Origin: Clostridium bowmanii
Lineage (GTDB): Bacteria; Bacillota; Clostridia; Clostridiales; Clostridiaceae
NCBI RefSeq assembly: GCF_018861315.1
Contig: NZ_JAHLDL010000019.1
Span: 1-64,000, forward strand
Direction: 5' to 3'
DNA length: 64,000 nucleotides
How positions within the stretch are numbered: the stretch's first letter is position 1; each line of letters opens with the position of its first letter. Below are positions 26,633 through 35,632 of the stretch, in pieces. The position numbers and the translations under genes were made by a program. Below the pieces are notes generated by a model. That model was not told the origin of the DNA and searched no databases. It saw only the letters and a list, made by a program, of their open reading frames with translations.

Positions 26633-28927
26633 TTATTTTTTAATGCTATATTTTCTTAATTCTTTGCTAATGGCCGTCATTATGCCTTGGGTATCTGTAT
26701 CTGAATTACCCATCAGTACAGTCATAGCATCTTCTATAGATGTCATAGTATATATGTGGAAATTCCCATTTTTAATTTCTCGTTCAACTTCTTCACTTAA
26801 TACCAGGTCATCCGCATTAGACAATGGTATAAGTACACCTTTATCCACTGTTGTATCTATAGCCTTGCATACTCCAAAAAAGCCCTCTATTTTATCGTTT
26901 ACTCCTCCTATAGGTTGAACATCACCAAATTGGTTTACTGAGCCTGTGACGGCAATATTTTGTTTTATAGGTATTTTACTTAAAGCTGAAAGCATACATA
27001 TTATTTCTGCCACTGAAGCACTATCCCCATCTATTTTGCCGTATATTTGTTCAAAGCTCAAATGAAAATCCACTGGAAGTTTAGTAAATCCACCATTAAT
27101 ACCACTTATATATCCCTTTAAAATATTAATAGATTTACTATGAATATTTCCGCTTAAATTACTATCCTTTTGAACATCTACAATATTTCCTTCGCCTTTA
27201 TAACAGCAACAGGTGATCTTAATTGGCTTGCCAAAACTAAAATAGCCCGTATCAATTACTGATAATCCATTGATTTGACCAATTTTACTGTTTTGCACAT
27301 CAATAAGCATTTTCTTTTCTGTATAATTTTTTAAAATTTCCACTTCCATAATATCTTTTTTATAAGCAATGTTAACTATATCGCCTTCACTAATCTCGGC
27401 CTTATTTTCCGCTTTGACCTTATTATCTGATAATGTAATTAGCTTGCTTATTTCATATTTGTCATAGTATACTTTGTTCCTGCTCTGGGCTTTTCTTGAT
27501 AAAACTTTTGCTACTTCTCTTACAGCTCCTTTTGTAAGGAACTTATAATTATTTTCACTACAGATTTTATTTATCTCAGATACCAATGAGACTTTTAAAT
27601 TAGTGTCTATATTTTGCACGGGACTCACTTCTGCCTTTATAGTGAAAATCTTTCTAAAATCTTCATCATAGTTATAAAGTAAGTCATAAGTCTCGTAATC
27701 CCCAATAAGGATTACCTTTTCTTTAATAGGTATAGGTTCAGGCTTTAAGGAACTTAAGGAAACCAGATCATAATAGCTTTTGTTACATGTCACATCTACT
27801 TCTTCTTTTAATAGTGATTTTTTTAAATGATAATAAGCAGAAGGATTACTTAGCAAATTGTTTGTTCTAATTATCAAACACCCTTCGTTTGCTTTTAACA
27901 TGCTACCACTTTTTATAAAATCTATATTTGTAGAATAAACACCGTTGTGATTCTCATATTCTATATTTCCAATTAAATTTGTTAAATTAGGATCTTGTTC
28001 AAATATAACAGGTGGAACTGCATTTTTACTATTATCCACCATTACGTTTACAACATATTTATAGATAATTTCGTTTATTTTTTCCTCATCATCCTCATAG
28101 CTTATCGAATAATTCTCTATAAGTTTTTTTTCAATATCATTGCATACTATATCAAAATATTTTTGAACATCCACGTCTTCATTAAACAAAATTTTATATT
28201 CTTGTTTTAAATCCGTCATTTCATTCTTATAGTAAACTTCCATAATTTTTTTTATTTTATCTAGGTCCCTTACTTCAATTTCTTTTAATTCATCTAATAT
28301 TTCCTTAGCTTTATCTTTTAAAATGATTACTGTCTCTAAAATGCTATCTTTTTTCTCTTTATCTAAGATGTCATATTCACTTTCAGTCATTTCTTTTCCA
28401 CTGCTTAAAGGAATGAATGTAAATCCATTATTAGTGGATTTTATATCAAAGCCTTTTTCTTTTGCTAAATCTATTAGTTTAGCAATTAGTTCGCTTCTCT
28501 TTTTTTGAATACTGTCCTCAATATCTTCCTTCTCTTTATTTGTAGAATCGTTATAGAACTGATATGTGCACTCTAAATATTCATTCTGCATATCTTCAAG
28601 CGTGTCTTTTAACTTATTACCTCCACCATTACTTACAAAAATGGGTTTAGGAGATTTCTCATCTTCATATGATACATAGCATATATCTTTAGGCCTACCT
28701 TTACTTTTTAAAATTTCATTTACATATTTAGTAATGTCTTTAAGAGTCTCTTTTGAAAAATCGTCTATTAAATAAATATTAAAGCCCTCTTTATCTATAC
28801 TTAAAGCCGTTTTAATATTTTCTATTACCTCAGAATACTGTGGCAGTGAATCTAATGGGCCATTTGCACTCATATCTTCAATATCAAATTCATATATAAT
28901 GTCTTTTGGAGTTAATTCCCTATTCAT
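26633..28927 (-). CDS. Lon-like S16 protease with AAA_32-type N-terminal region and degenerate P-loop
   Basis: 764 residues. The C-terminal Lon protease domain has the catalytic serine in KIDGDSASVAEI (about 632-636) and the lysine in GGVNDKIEGF (about 678). The N-terminal region aligns by pattern with AAA_32 (LonB-like) proteins: GFNIYLIDD occupies the place of the usual NIF-x-GPxGTGKT, so the Walker A glycines and lysine are lost (YLIDDFSKETLKD). ANEGCLIIRTNNLL resembles the Walker B area. A long helical insert lies at about 130-260. It probably degrades specific substrates in the cytosol, but ATP use is doubtful. It is a single gene, upstream of a shared terminator. Confidence 0.85.
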   Translation of the reverse strand: MNRELTPKDIIYEFDIEDMSANGPLDSLPQYSEVIENIKTALSIDKEGFNIYLIDDFSKETLKDITKYVNEILKSKGRPKDICYVSYEDEKSPKPIFVSNGGGNKLKDTLEDMQNEYLECTYQFYNDSTNKEKEDIEDSIQKKRSELIAKLIDLAKEKGFDIKSTNNGFTFIPLSSGKEMTESEYDILDKEKKDSILETVIILKDKAKEILDELKEIEVRDLDKIKKIMEVYYKNEMTDLKQEYKILFNEDVDVQKYFDIVCNDIEKKLIENYSISYEDDEEKINEIIYKYVVNVMVDNSKNAVPPVIFEQDPNLTNLIGNIEYENHNGVYSTNIDFIKSGSMLKANEGCLIIRTNNLLSNPSAYYHLKKSLLKEEVDVTCNKSYYDLVSLSSLKPEPIPIKEKVILIGDYETYDLLYNYDEDFRKIFTIKAEVSPVQNIDTNLKVSLVSEINKICSENNYKFLTKGAVREVAKVLSRKAQSRNKVYYDKYEISKLITLSDNKVKAENKAEISEGDIVNIAYKKDIMEVEILKNYTEKKMLIDVQNSKIGQINGLSVIDTGYFSFGKPIKITCCCYKGEGNIVDVQKDSNLSGNIHSKSINILKGYISGINGGFTKLPVDFHLSFEQIYGKIDGDSASVAEIICMLSALSKIPIKQNIAVTGSVNQFGDVQPIGGVNDKIEGFFGVCKAIDTTVDKGVLIPLSNADDLVLSEEVEREIKNGNFHIYTMTSIEDAMTVLMGNSDTDTQGIMTAISKELRKYSIKK

Positions 28928-29090
28928 ATTCCGCCTCCCTTCAATCCTTTATTATATTAATATTCTTAAATTACCAATTTAGGAACAAATATTATCATTA
29001 AGAAATAATAATATTTTATTAATTTAAGTATATATTTACTTTTTTAATATTAATTTTTATTAAAAATATTATAATACACTTTTTTAATAC

Positions 29091-29119
29091 TTGAGTTAAA
29101 TTACAACTTAAGATATACT
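29091..29119 (+). promoter_or_regulatory. Candidate sigma-A promoter of the basic 144-aa protein
   Basis: TTGAGT (29091-29096), a 17-base spacer, TATACT (29114-29119), about 58 bases before the start codon. A perfect TTGACA at 29131 has no properly spaced -10 box. The remaining gap 28928-29090 is extremely AT-rich with no visible gene. Confidence 0.5.
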
Positions 29120-29177
29120 GTAATGAGTTATTGACATTTTTTATTTTTTATAATTTTTTTGTGAAGGAGTAATATTG

Positions 29178-29612
29178 ATGGGGTTTAAAGACAAATTAAC
29201 TAATAGCTACACGCAGGCCTATTTAAAAAGATATGGTGATAGACTTACTCAAGCACAAGGTAGGGTTCTATCCATAAAAGTAGAAGAAAAAAATCGTTTC
29301 TATGAGTTTTTAGAATACTTTAGAATATTTTATAAATTGACTGTTACAATCTTAGTAAAAGCTGATGGAAGTAAATCTATTGCTAAGTGCGTATACAATA
29401 AAAAACGTTGGTTCAAAAAAATCAAGTTTATTTCTGTGCTACAAGGTCATTCTGTTGTAATTCAAGGAATGAAAGGCAAAAAAGGAAAAGAAAAAAGAGA
29501 GCAAATTTCAATCGTGAATATTAGAAATATGACTACCAAGAAAGACTTAGTTCCAATGCAAGGCACTGCTCCAAAAGTGCAAAGAGTAAGAGCTGATAAA
29601 CGTTTTAAATAA
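29178..29612 (+). CDS. Conserved-looking basic protein of unknown function, 144 aa
   Basis: The start is ATG 29178, 8 bases after AAGGAG (an in-frame TTG just before it is one codon too early). The protein has no signal peptide or membrane helix. It is very basic, with KKRWFKKIKF and KGKKGKEKRE clusters and a basic C-terminus (KVQRVRADKRFK). The middle (LTVTILVKADGSKSIAKCVY) looks beta-rich. Composition suggests RNA or DNA binding, but I recognise no domain and assign no function. It is a single gene with its own promoter, followed six bases after its stop by a full palindromic repeat. Confidence 0.7.
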   Translation: MGFKDKLTNSYTQAYLKRYGDRLTQAQGRVLSIKVEEKNRFYEFLEYFRIFYKLTVTILVKADGSKSIAKCVYNKKRWFKKIKFISVLQGHSVVIQGMKGKKGKEKREQISIVNIRNMTTKKDLVPMQGTAPKVQRVRADKRFK

Positions 29613-29617
29613 ATAGG

Positions 29618-29823
29618 AAAAAAGTATATATTACGCGTATTGCAATACGACTACTGCATTCATTTCGCTAAGAACTACTAATTTTATTTTTAATTAAGCT
29701 GCTAAAAAACATAAACTCGCTTTCGCTCAAACATATGTTTTTCTGAGCGTAGATTAATTAAAAATAAAATAAGAAGTTCTAAAGCTTATTCAAATGCATT
29801 ATACGTAATATATACTTTTTTTT
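29618..29823. repeat. Full copy A of the palindromic MITE-like repeat
   Basis: The ends aaaaaagtatatattacg (29618-29635) and cgtaatatatactttttt (29804-29821) are exact inverted repeats of 18 bp. A second pair of arms lies inside: tgcattcatttcgcta and on to attttatttttaattaa on the left, mirrored by ttaattaaaaataaaat to caaatgca on the right. A central small inverted repeat (aaaaacata / tatgttttt) flanks aactcgctttcgctcaaa. No ORF. It fills the gap between two convergent genes and can form a very long hairpin that would end transcription from either side. Confidence 0.85.
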
Positions 29824-29873
29824 GCGACTAAAAACATTTTATAATAAATGAGAATTTCTAAACCTCTCAATTA

Positions 29874-32477
29874 TTAATGATTGTGCTTTAAATATAAGTA
29901 CAAACTATTTATGAAGGATATAATACCAGAGAAAAATAAAATGATTAACCATTGACCTAAATTCAGTGGTATTGTATGAAATACTCTCTGTAATAATGGG
30001 ATATATACTATGCTAAGTAACATAAGTACAGATATACCCACCGCTCCAATTAAGTACAAATTTGTAAAGGGATTAATTTCGAATAGTGAAAGCTTTTCTG
30101 ATCTACATTCAAATACATGAATTAGTTGAGATAAAACTAGTGTTCCAAGGGCCAAGGTTCTACAAGTGTCAAGACTCATACCATAATATTTACCACAGAT
30201 AAATGACAATATTGTACATACACCTATAAGGACTCCCCGAATTAGAATCTTTTCTGTAAGTCCTCTTGAAAATACACTTTCATTCTTTTCTCTAGGCTTT
30301 TCAAGCATAATATCACCATCAGCAGGATCAACTCCAAGTGCAATAGCAGGAAGTCCATCTGTAACTAAATTTACAAATAGAATTTGTATTGGAAGTAGCG
30401 GATTTTCGAGATAGAATAAGGAAGCCAAAAACATGGTAAGCACTTCCCCTAAATTGCAAGATAATAAATACCTTATAAATTTTCTTATATTATTGTATAT
30501 TACACGGCCTTCTTCAACTGCTGCAACTATAGTGGCAAAATTATCATCTAAAAGAATCATAGAAGCCGCTTCTTTAGTTACATCTGTTCCGGATATTCCC
30601 ATGGCTATACCAATATCTGCTTCTTTTATAGCAGGAGCATCATTTACACCATCCCCAGTCATAGCAACAATTTGGTTGTTATGTTTAAATGCTCTTACAA
30701 TTCTTAGCTTATGCTTTGGAGTTACCCGAGCAAATATTTTAAATTTGTTTATATTTTTTTCTAATTCCACATCATTTAATCTATCTAATTCATCTCCAGT
30801 TATAACCTCACTAGGCTCGCTGCAAATATCTAAATCTTTCCCAATAGCATAAGCTGTATTTTTGTGGTCTCCTGTTATCATTACAGGTTTTATACCCGCA
30901 ATCTTACACTTAATAACTGCCTCTTTTACCTCTTTTCTTGGAGGATCAATTATACCTGCAACACCAATAAAAATCAGATTAGACTCTAAATTATCATTTT
31001 TAACAATACCTGATACCTTATAGGCACAGGCGATACATCTTAAAGCCTTATAGGACATAGAATCTACAGCCCTTAATAGTGAGTTTTTATAAATGGGAAG
31101 CATGGGTTCTATACTCCCATTGAGGTATATATAATTACATTTTTCTATAACTCTTTCTGGAGCACCCTTTACATAACAAACTTCCCTATCCTCTTCTTTC
31201 ACAATGACGGACATAATTTTTCTTGTAGAGTTAAATGGTATCTCATAAACACGTTTAGCTCTGCTTAAAAATTCTTTTACTTCCGCGGAGCCTTTAAAAA
31301 ATCCTTTGATTAACGCAGTTTCCGTAGGATCACCAAAGAGGCTTTTTTCGAAAGTTTTCCCATTGAAATCATAATTACAGTCATTACAGTATGTATAGGC
31401 TTTTTTCATAATTAGATTTAATGGGATTTTGTCTTTATCAACATCATAAACATGTCCATTAAAATACATTGCCTTCACCGTCATATTATTTTCAGTTAAA
31501 GTTCCTGTTTTGTCTGTACATATTACAGAAGTACAACCCAGGGTTTCCACTGCTGGTAATTTTCTAACTAGAGCCTTCCTTTTAAGCATTCTAGATACCC
31601 CAAGGGCCAAAGCCACCGTAACAATAGCTGTGAGCCCCTCCGGTATTGCAGCTACTGCGAGACTTACCCCTAGTAAAAACATTGCATACTTATCTTGTCC
31701 ACGCCAAATGCCCATGAGAGTTACAACTACGCAAATTATTATACAAAGTGCAACTAATATTTTCCCAAGATGTGCCAATCTTTCTTTAAGTGGAGACCTC
31801 TCACTTTCAATACTATGAAGCATATCCGCAATTTTCCCCATTTCTGTTGTCATTCCCGTTTCTACAACCTTTGCTTTAGCTTTTCCTGTAAGAAGTATGG
31901 TTCCCATATAAATATTACTATCATTAGAATCCACACTTTTATTTACTCCCGCTGACTCTCCAGTGAGAAGTGATTCATCTAACATTGCGTTATTATCCTG
32001 GACCAAAATACAATCCGCCGGAACTCTATCTCCACTTTCTAAAATCACTAAATCACCTGGCACTAAAAATATTGCATTTATTACTGTTATACTTCCATTT
32101 CTAACCACTTTAGCAGTCGGAGCCGCCAGCTGACTTAGTGCCTCCAGTGAACGCTCAGTTTTATATTCTTGAATAAATCCCAGTATTCCATTCATTATAA
32201 CTATAATAAAAATAGTTATTGCATCTGCCTTCTCCCCCATAAGCCCAGAAATAACGGTTGCTGCTATTAATACCCATGTAATAAAATCATTAAATTGTGA
32301 AAAGAATATTTGAGCGGCAGATACCTTTTTCTTACTCTCTAATTTGTTATATCCATATTCTTTAAGTCTGTTTTCAGCCTCTTCGCAGGTAAGGCCCCTT
32401 AAAGTGGTTTTGCTGTCATAAACAGAGCTCCTCAGCTTATTTTTCTCCCTATCCTTTGACAGTTGTTCGTTAATCAT
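29874..32477 (-). CDS. Calcium-transporting P-type ATPase (P2A/P2B type)
   Basis: 867 residues from ATG 32475-32477 (MINEQLSK), which is 7 bases after AAGGGGG; an earlier ATG is only one base from that site. N-terminal cation ATPase domain, actuator motif LTGES, phosphorylation motif DKTGTLTEN (Asp about 323), nucleotide domain with KGAPE, and hinge MTGDGVNDAPAIKEADIGIAM (about 610). PEGL in TM4 (VAAIPEGLTAIV) and NLVTDGLPAIALG in TM6 carry calcium ligands of the SERCA type. It exports Ca2+ from the cytosol. It is a single gene, with the repeat copy A at its 3' side. Confidence 0.93.
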   Translation of the reverse strand: MINEQLSKDREKNKLRSSVYDSKTTLRGLTCEEAENRLKEYGYNKLESKKKVSAAQIFFSQFNDFITWVLIAATVISGLMGEKADAITIFIIVIMNGILGFIQEYKTERSLEALSQLAAPTAKVVRNGSITVINAIFLVPGDLVILESGDRVPADCILVQDNNAMLDESLLTGESAGVNKSVDSNDSNIYMGTILLTGKAKAKVVETGMTTEMGKIADMLHSIESERSPLKERLAHLGKILVALCIIICVVVTLMGIWRGQDKYAMFLLGVSLAVAAIPEGLTAIVTVALALGVSRMLKRKALVRKLPAVETLGCTSVICTDKTGTLTENNMTVKAMYFNGHVYDVDKDKIPLNLIMKKAYTYCNDCNYDFNGKTFEKSLFGDPTETALIKGFFKGSAEVKEFLSRAKRVYEIPFNSTRKIMSVIVKEEDREVCYVKGAPERVIEKCNYIYLNGSIEPMLPIYKNSLLRAVDSMSYKALRCIACAYKVSGIVKNDNLESNLIFIGVAGIIDPPRKEVKEAVIKCKIAGIKPVMITGDHKNTAYAIGKDLDICSEPSEVITGDELDRLNDVELEKNINKFKIFARVTPKHKLRIVRAFKHNNQIVAMTGDGVNDAPAIKEADIGIAMGISGTDVTKEAASMILLDDNFATIVAAVEEGRVIYNNIRKFIRYLLSCNLGEVLTMFLASLFYLENPLLPIQILFVNLVTDGLPAIALGVDPADGDIMLEKPREKNESVFSRGLTEKILIRGVLIGVCTILSFICGKYYGMSLDTCRTLALGTLVLSQLIHVFECRSEKLSLFEINPFTNLYLIGAVGISVLMLLSIVYIPLLQRVFHTIPLNLGQWLIILFFSGIISFINSLYLYLKHNH

Positions 32478-32622
32478 ATGCATGCCCCCTTCTCTACCTT
32501 AAATAAAACTCTTATTTTATACTCTAAGAATTACTATGTTTTCATTATCTTCTAATATATGTGTTAATCTACTTACATATGAAAAAAATATGGTACATTA
32601 TTTTAGTTATGATTGTTTTTTC

Positions 32623-32651
32623 TTTACAATATGGGAATTTAAAGATAAAAT
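32623..32651 (+). promoter_or_regulatory. Sigma-A promoter of the pyrophosphatase gene
   Basis: TTTACA (32623-32628), a 17-base spacer, TAAAAT (32646-32651), 57 bases before the GTG start. Confidence 0.65.
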
Positions 32652-32707
32652 AGTAAGGACAATGATTATTAATTAAACCATAAGAAAGATAACAAGGAGG
32701 TTCATAC

Positions 32708-34351
32708 GTGAAAAACATTATTTATGTTACTGGTCATAAAAATCCAGATACTGATTCTATTTGCTCTGCTATTGCATATGCAGAGTTTAAAAATAAAACA
32801 GGAAAAATTCCTGCAGTTGCCATAAGACTCGGTGCTACAAATCTGGAAACACAATTTATCCTTAAATACTTTAACGTAGCGGAACCTGAGCTTATAACTA
32901 CCGTTAAAACACAAATTTCCGACTTAGATATAGACATTATAGCCCCTATTTCACCAGAAATTTCTTTAAAAATGGCCTGGTCCATTATGAAAAAAAATAA
33001 TATTAAAACTCTACCTGTTATAGACGAAAATGATAGGCTAGCTGGTGTGGCTTCAGTTTCAAATCTTGCAGCAAGCTATTTAGATATATGGGACAATTCT
33101 ATTCTTGCCAAAAGTAATACCACACTTGAAAATATTTTAGATACTCTATCAGCTAAATGCATATTTAGCCCAGAACAGGAATTTAAAATAACCGGTAAAA
33201 TTATTGTAGCTGCTATGAATCCAGAAAGCACGAAAACTGTAATTGAGGTTGGTGATGTTGCCATATGTGGCGATAGAGAAGATTCACAGAGCTTAATAAT
33301 TAGTTCTAAAGCTTGCCTTTTAATTATTACAGGAAACCATCCTCCAACAGATAAAGTTATAGAACTTGCAAAAGATACTGGTTGTACAATTATATTGACC
33401 CCTTATGATACTTTTACGGCTTCTAGATTAATAACTCAAAGTATCCCTATAAGTTATGTTATGACAAAAAAAGATGTATTGAGCTTTAATACAGATGATT
33501 TTATTGAGGACATAAAATATATTATGCTTGAAACTAGGTACAGGAGTTATCCAGTAATTGATGAAACTAATAAAGTTATTGGTAGTGTATCTAGATTCCA
33601 TCTAATATCACAAAACAAGAAAAAGGTAATCCTTATGGATCATAATGAAAGAACTCAATCTGTAAACGGGCTTGAGGATGCTGAGGTACTAGAAATAATA
33701 GACCATCATAGAATTGCAGATGTTCAAACCGGCTTTCCTATATACTTTAGAAACGAGCCTGTAGGAAGTACTTCAACTATAGTAGCCTCCATATTCTTTG
33801 AAAATGGAATTAGGCCTTCAAAAAGTGCTGCTGGCCTTCTATGTGCAGCAATAATTTCAGATACCTTACTTTTAAAATCTCCTACCTCTACTATAGTAGA
33901 TGAAATTGTATTAAAAAGATTAGCTCAAATAGCTAATTTAAACATAGAAGATTTTGCTAAAGAAATGTTTAAAGCTGGTACTTCCCTTGAGGGCAAAACT
34001 GCCCAAGAAATTTTTTACCAAGACTTTAAGACCTTTTCCCTTAATAATTATAAAGTGGGAGTATCACAAATTGGTACAATGTATATTGATGGCTTTGACC
34101 CATTAAAAGAGGACATAATAAGTCTAATGAACAAAAAAGCAAAGGAAAGTAGTTATGACATTATTTTGCTAATGTTAACCGACATATTAAATGGTGGTTC
34201 TGTATTAATAGCTGCAGGACAACATAAAGATGTTGTTTCCAAAGCTTTTAATATTACTCTTACTGATAATGGTGTATATATACCTGGTATCGTATCAAGA
34301 AAAAAACAAGTTATACCACCTATTGCTGCTGCCATTAATCAAATAAAATAA
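32708..34351 (+). CDS. ppaC: Manganese-dependent inorganic pyrophosphatase with CBS-DRTGG regulatory insert
   Basis: 547 residues; family II pyrophosphatases are about 310, the rest is a nucleotide-sensing insert. Catalytic DHH part: GHKNPDTDSICSAIAYA (about 8-24) and later DHHRIADVQTGFP (about 335-347). The insert holds a CBS motif (about 65-125), a DRTGG domain (about 170-250) and a second CBS motif (about 250-300). The C-terminal DHHA2 domain ends with SRKKQVIPP. CBS-DRTGG pyrophosphatases of clostridia are controlled by AMP/ADP and diadenosine polyphosphates. GTG start, with AAGGAGG 7 bases upstream. Confidence 0.93.
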   Translation: MKNIIYVTGHKNPDTDSICSAIAYAEFKNKTGKIPAVAIRLGATNLETQFILKYFNVAEPELITTVKTQISDLDIDIIAPISPEISLKMAWSIMKKNNIKTLPVIDENDRLAGVASVSNLAASYLDIWDNSILAKSNTTLENILDTLSAKCIFSPEQEFKITGKIIVAAMNPESTKTVIEVGDVAICGDREDSQSLIISSKACLLIITGNHPPTDKVIELAKDTGCTIILTPYDTFTASRLITQSIPISYVMTKKDVLSFNTDDFIEDIKYIMLETRYRSYPVIDETNKVIGSVSRFHLISQNKKKVILMDHNERTQSVNGLEDAEVLEIIDHHRIADVQTGFPIYFRNEPVGSTSTIVASIFFENGIRPSKSAAGLLCAAIISDTLLLKSPTSTIVDEIVLKRLAQIANLNIEDFAKEMFKAGTSLEGKTAQEIFYQDFKTFSLNNYKVGVSQIGTMYIDGFDPLKEDIISLMNKKAKESSYDIILLMLTDILNGGSVLIAAGQHKDVVSKAFNITLTDNGVYIPGIVSRKKQVIPPIAAAINQIK

Positions 34352-34355
34352 TTTT

Positions 34356-34546
34356 AAAAAGTATATATTACTCGTAGTGCATTCACCTTCGCTAAGAACT
34401 ACTAATTTTATTTTTAATTAATTTGCTAAAAAATATAAACTCGCTTTCGCTCAAACATATATTTTTCTGGGCGCATATTAATTAAAAATAAAATTGTAGT
34501 TCTAGAGCTCGCTTCAATGCATTATACGTAATATATACTTTTTTTT
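34356..34546. repeat. Full copy B of the palindromic MITE-like repeat
   Basis: aaaaagtatatattac (34356-34371) mirrors gtaatatatacttttt (34528-34543). The inner arms and the centre with aactcgctttcgctcaaa match copy A closely. The similarity to copy A goes on past the right end into ttttgcg-ctaaaaacattt (to about 34561). It starts 5 bases after the pyrophosphatase stop and faces the convergent membrane-protein gene. With the terminator at 34643 it accounts for most of the 34352-34682 gap. Confidence 0.85.
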
Positions 34547-34642
34547 GCGGCTAAAAACATTTGATAGAAATATTGAATTTCATCTATAAAAAGTTATCCA
34601 CATTATTTTCCGCAAGCTGTTTCCTATATAATGAAAAAAAAG

Positions 34643-34674
34643 CAAAGCATTCCTTTTGAAATGCTTTGTTTTTT
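34643..34674 (-). terminator. Terminator of the CbiB-like gene
   Basis: caaagcat (34643-34650) pairs with atgctttg (34661-34668); A and T tracts on either side extend it and make it usable in both directions. It ends 9 bases before the minus-strand gene stop. Confidence 0.75.
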
Positions 34675-34682
34675 CTTTAAAA

Positions 34683-35468
34683 CTACAATAGTCGCATAAG
34701 AAGAATTGCAATAAAAAGTATAAAACATATAAAATAACTTATGCTTAAATAGTCCTTTATGCAAGCATCATCAATCTTATTATTATATTCACCATAACTT
34801 TTTAGATAATGCATATTGTTTCCATTGTAATGGAAGTAAAAATTAACCGATTCTATATAGGCAGCTAAAATATCAACGTTTAGAAGAGGTGTTTTTAACA
34901 GATTGCTAAGGTAATCACCTTTAAAATTTATCTTGAAATTTTTATTCTTGAAAGCATAAATTGCGTATAAAAATAATTCTCCTATCAATGATGGAACTAT
35001 ACAAAATATAGCTATAAGTGTACCTATTATGTTCAGATCCTCATTAAGGCTTAAGTTATAAAGCAATGTAAATATAATAGCAGCCGCATTTCCTAGTATC
35101 ATAATATAAAATAGTGGAGCAATAAATCCACATATAAGCGCTCTGGATATAGTGGAAATTGTGTCATAAAAATATTTTTTTTCAGTATGATTTAAATTTT
35201 TTCTTTCTGTATTACTTATATCTATTACAATGAAAGCCGCTATGGCATTGTACACTTCATTGCTTTTTACGATAAAATGATTAGACATAAAAGAAAGCCC
35301 AATATATATAAGAATTACAACAGAAAAATATAAAAATTGTAGTATATAAACGTTTTTGATTTTTTTATTTAATTTTAAATTAACAAAATTCAATACCCTT
35401 TGCCTATCTAATTTCCAAAGTAATATACTAAATAAACATCCAAACACATACCCTATCCCTATTTTCAT
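34683..35468 (-). CDS. Polytopic membrane protein, distant CbiB/CobD-like (possibly 5'-truncated)
   Basis: 261 residues with about six membrane helices. I do not recognise it with certainty. The stretch RALICGFIAPLFYIMILGNA resembles the ENtvDGviAPLFY motif region of CbiB, the adenosylcobinamide-phosphate synthase, and the following YNLSLNEDLNIIGTL falls where CbiB has its NTLD segment. The Glu-Asn-Asp residues of that motif are not present, and the protein is about 50 residues shorter than CbiB. No cobalamin genes are near. The ATG at 35468 follows aaaagg directly with no spacer, and the TnpB element's left end lies just upstream. The 5' end may therefore have been cut or its promoter replaced. 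Confidence 0.5.
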   Translation of the reverse strand: MKIGIGYVFGCLFSILLWKLDRQRVLNFVNLKLNKKIKNVYILQFLYFSVVILIYIGLSFMSNHFIVKSNEVYNAIAAFIVIDISNTERKNLNHTEKKYFYDTISTISRALICGFIAPLFYIMILGNAAAIIFTLLYNLSLNEDLNIIGTLIAIFCIVPSLIGELFLYAIYAFKNKNFKINFKGDYLSNLLKTPLLNVDILAAYIESVNFYFHYNGNNMHYLKSYGEYNNKIDDACIKDYLSISYFICFILFIAILLMRLL

Positions 35469-35474
35469 CCTTTT

Positions 35475-35520
35475 GTGGCAAGGATACTTCCACTTCTATA
35501 AGTGGGGGAGGAATTGCCAC
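35475..35520. repeat. Hairpin at the probable left end of the TnpB element
   Basis: gtggcaa (35475-35481) pairs with ttgccac (35514-35520), and inside it ccactt (35490-35495) pairs with aagtgg (35500-35505). A second ttgccacttt lies at about 35552. IS200/IS605 elements carry subterminal hairpins like this, so it may mark the left end. It also lies in the leader of the divergent membrane-protein gene. Confidence 0.45.
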
Positions 35521-35632
35521 TTTTCGTTAGACAACACTCTCTTGCCACTTTCACACCTCGCTTTCTTATTATAATTATTTTACTGATATATATTGCTATT
35601 GTTTCACTAATATTATATAATTATATTTATTA

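Noticed and set aside
29131-29154. TTGACA plus TATAAT as a promoter for the basic protein
   Set aside because: The two boxes are only 12 bases apart, too close for sigma-A; TTGAGT-N17-TATACT a little upstream is better.
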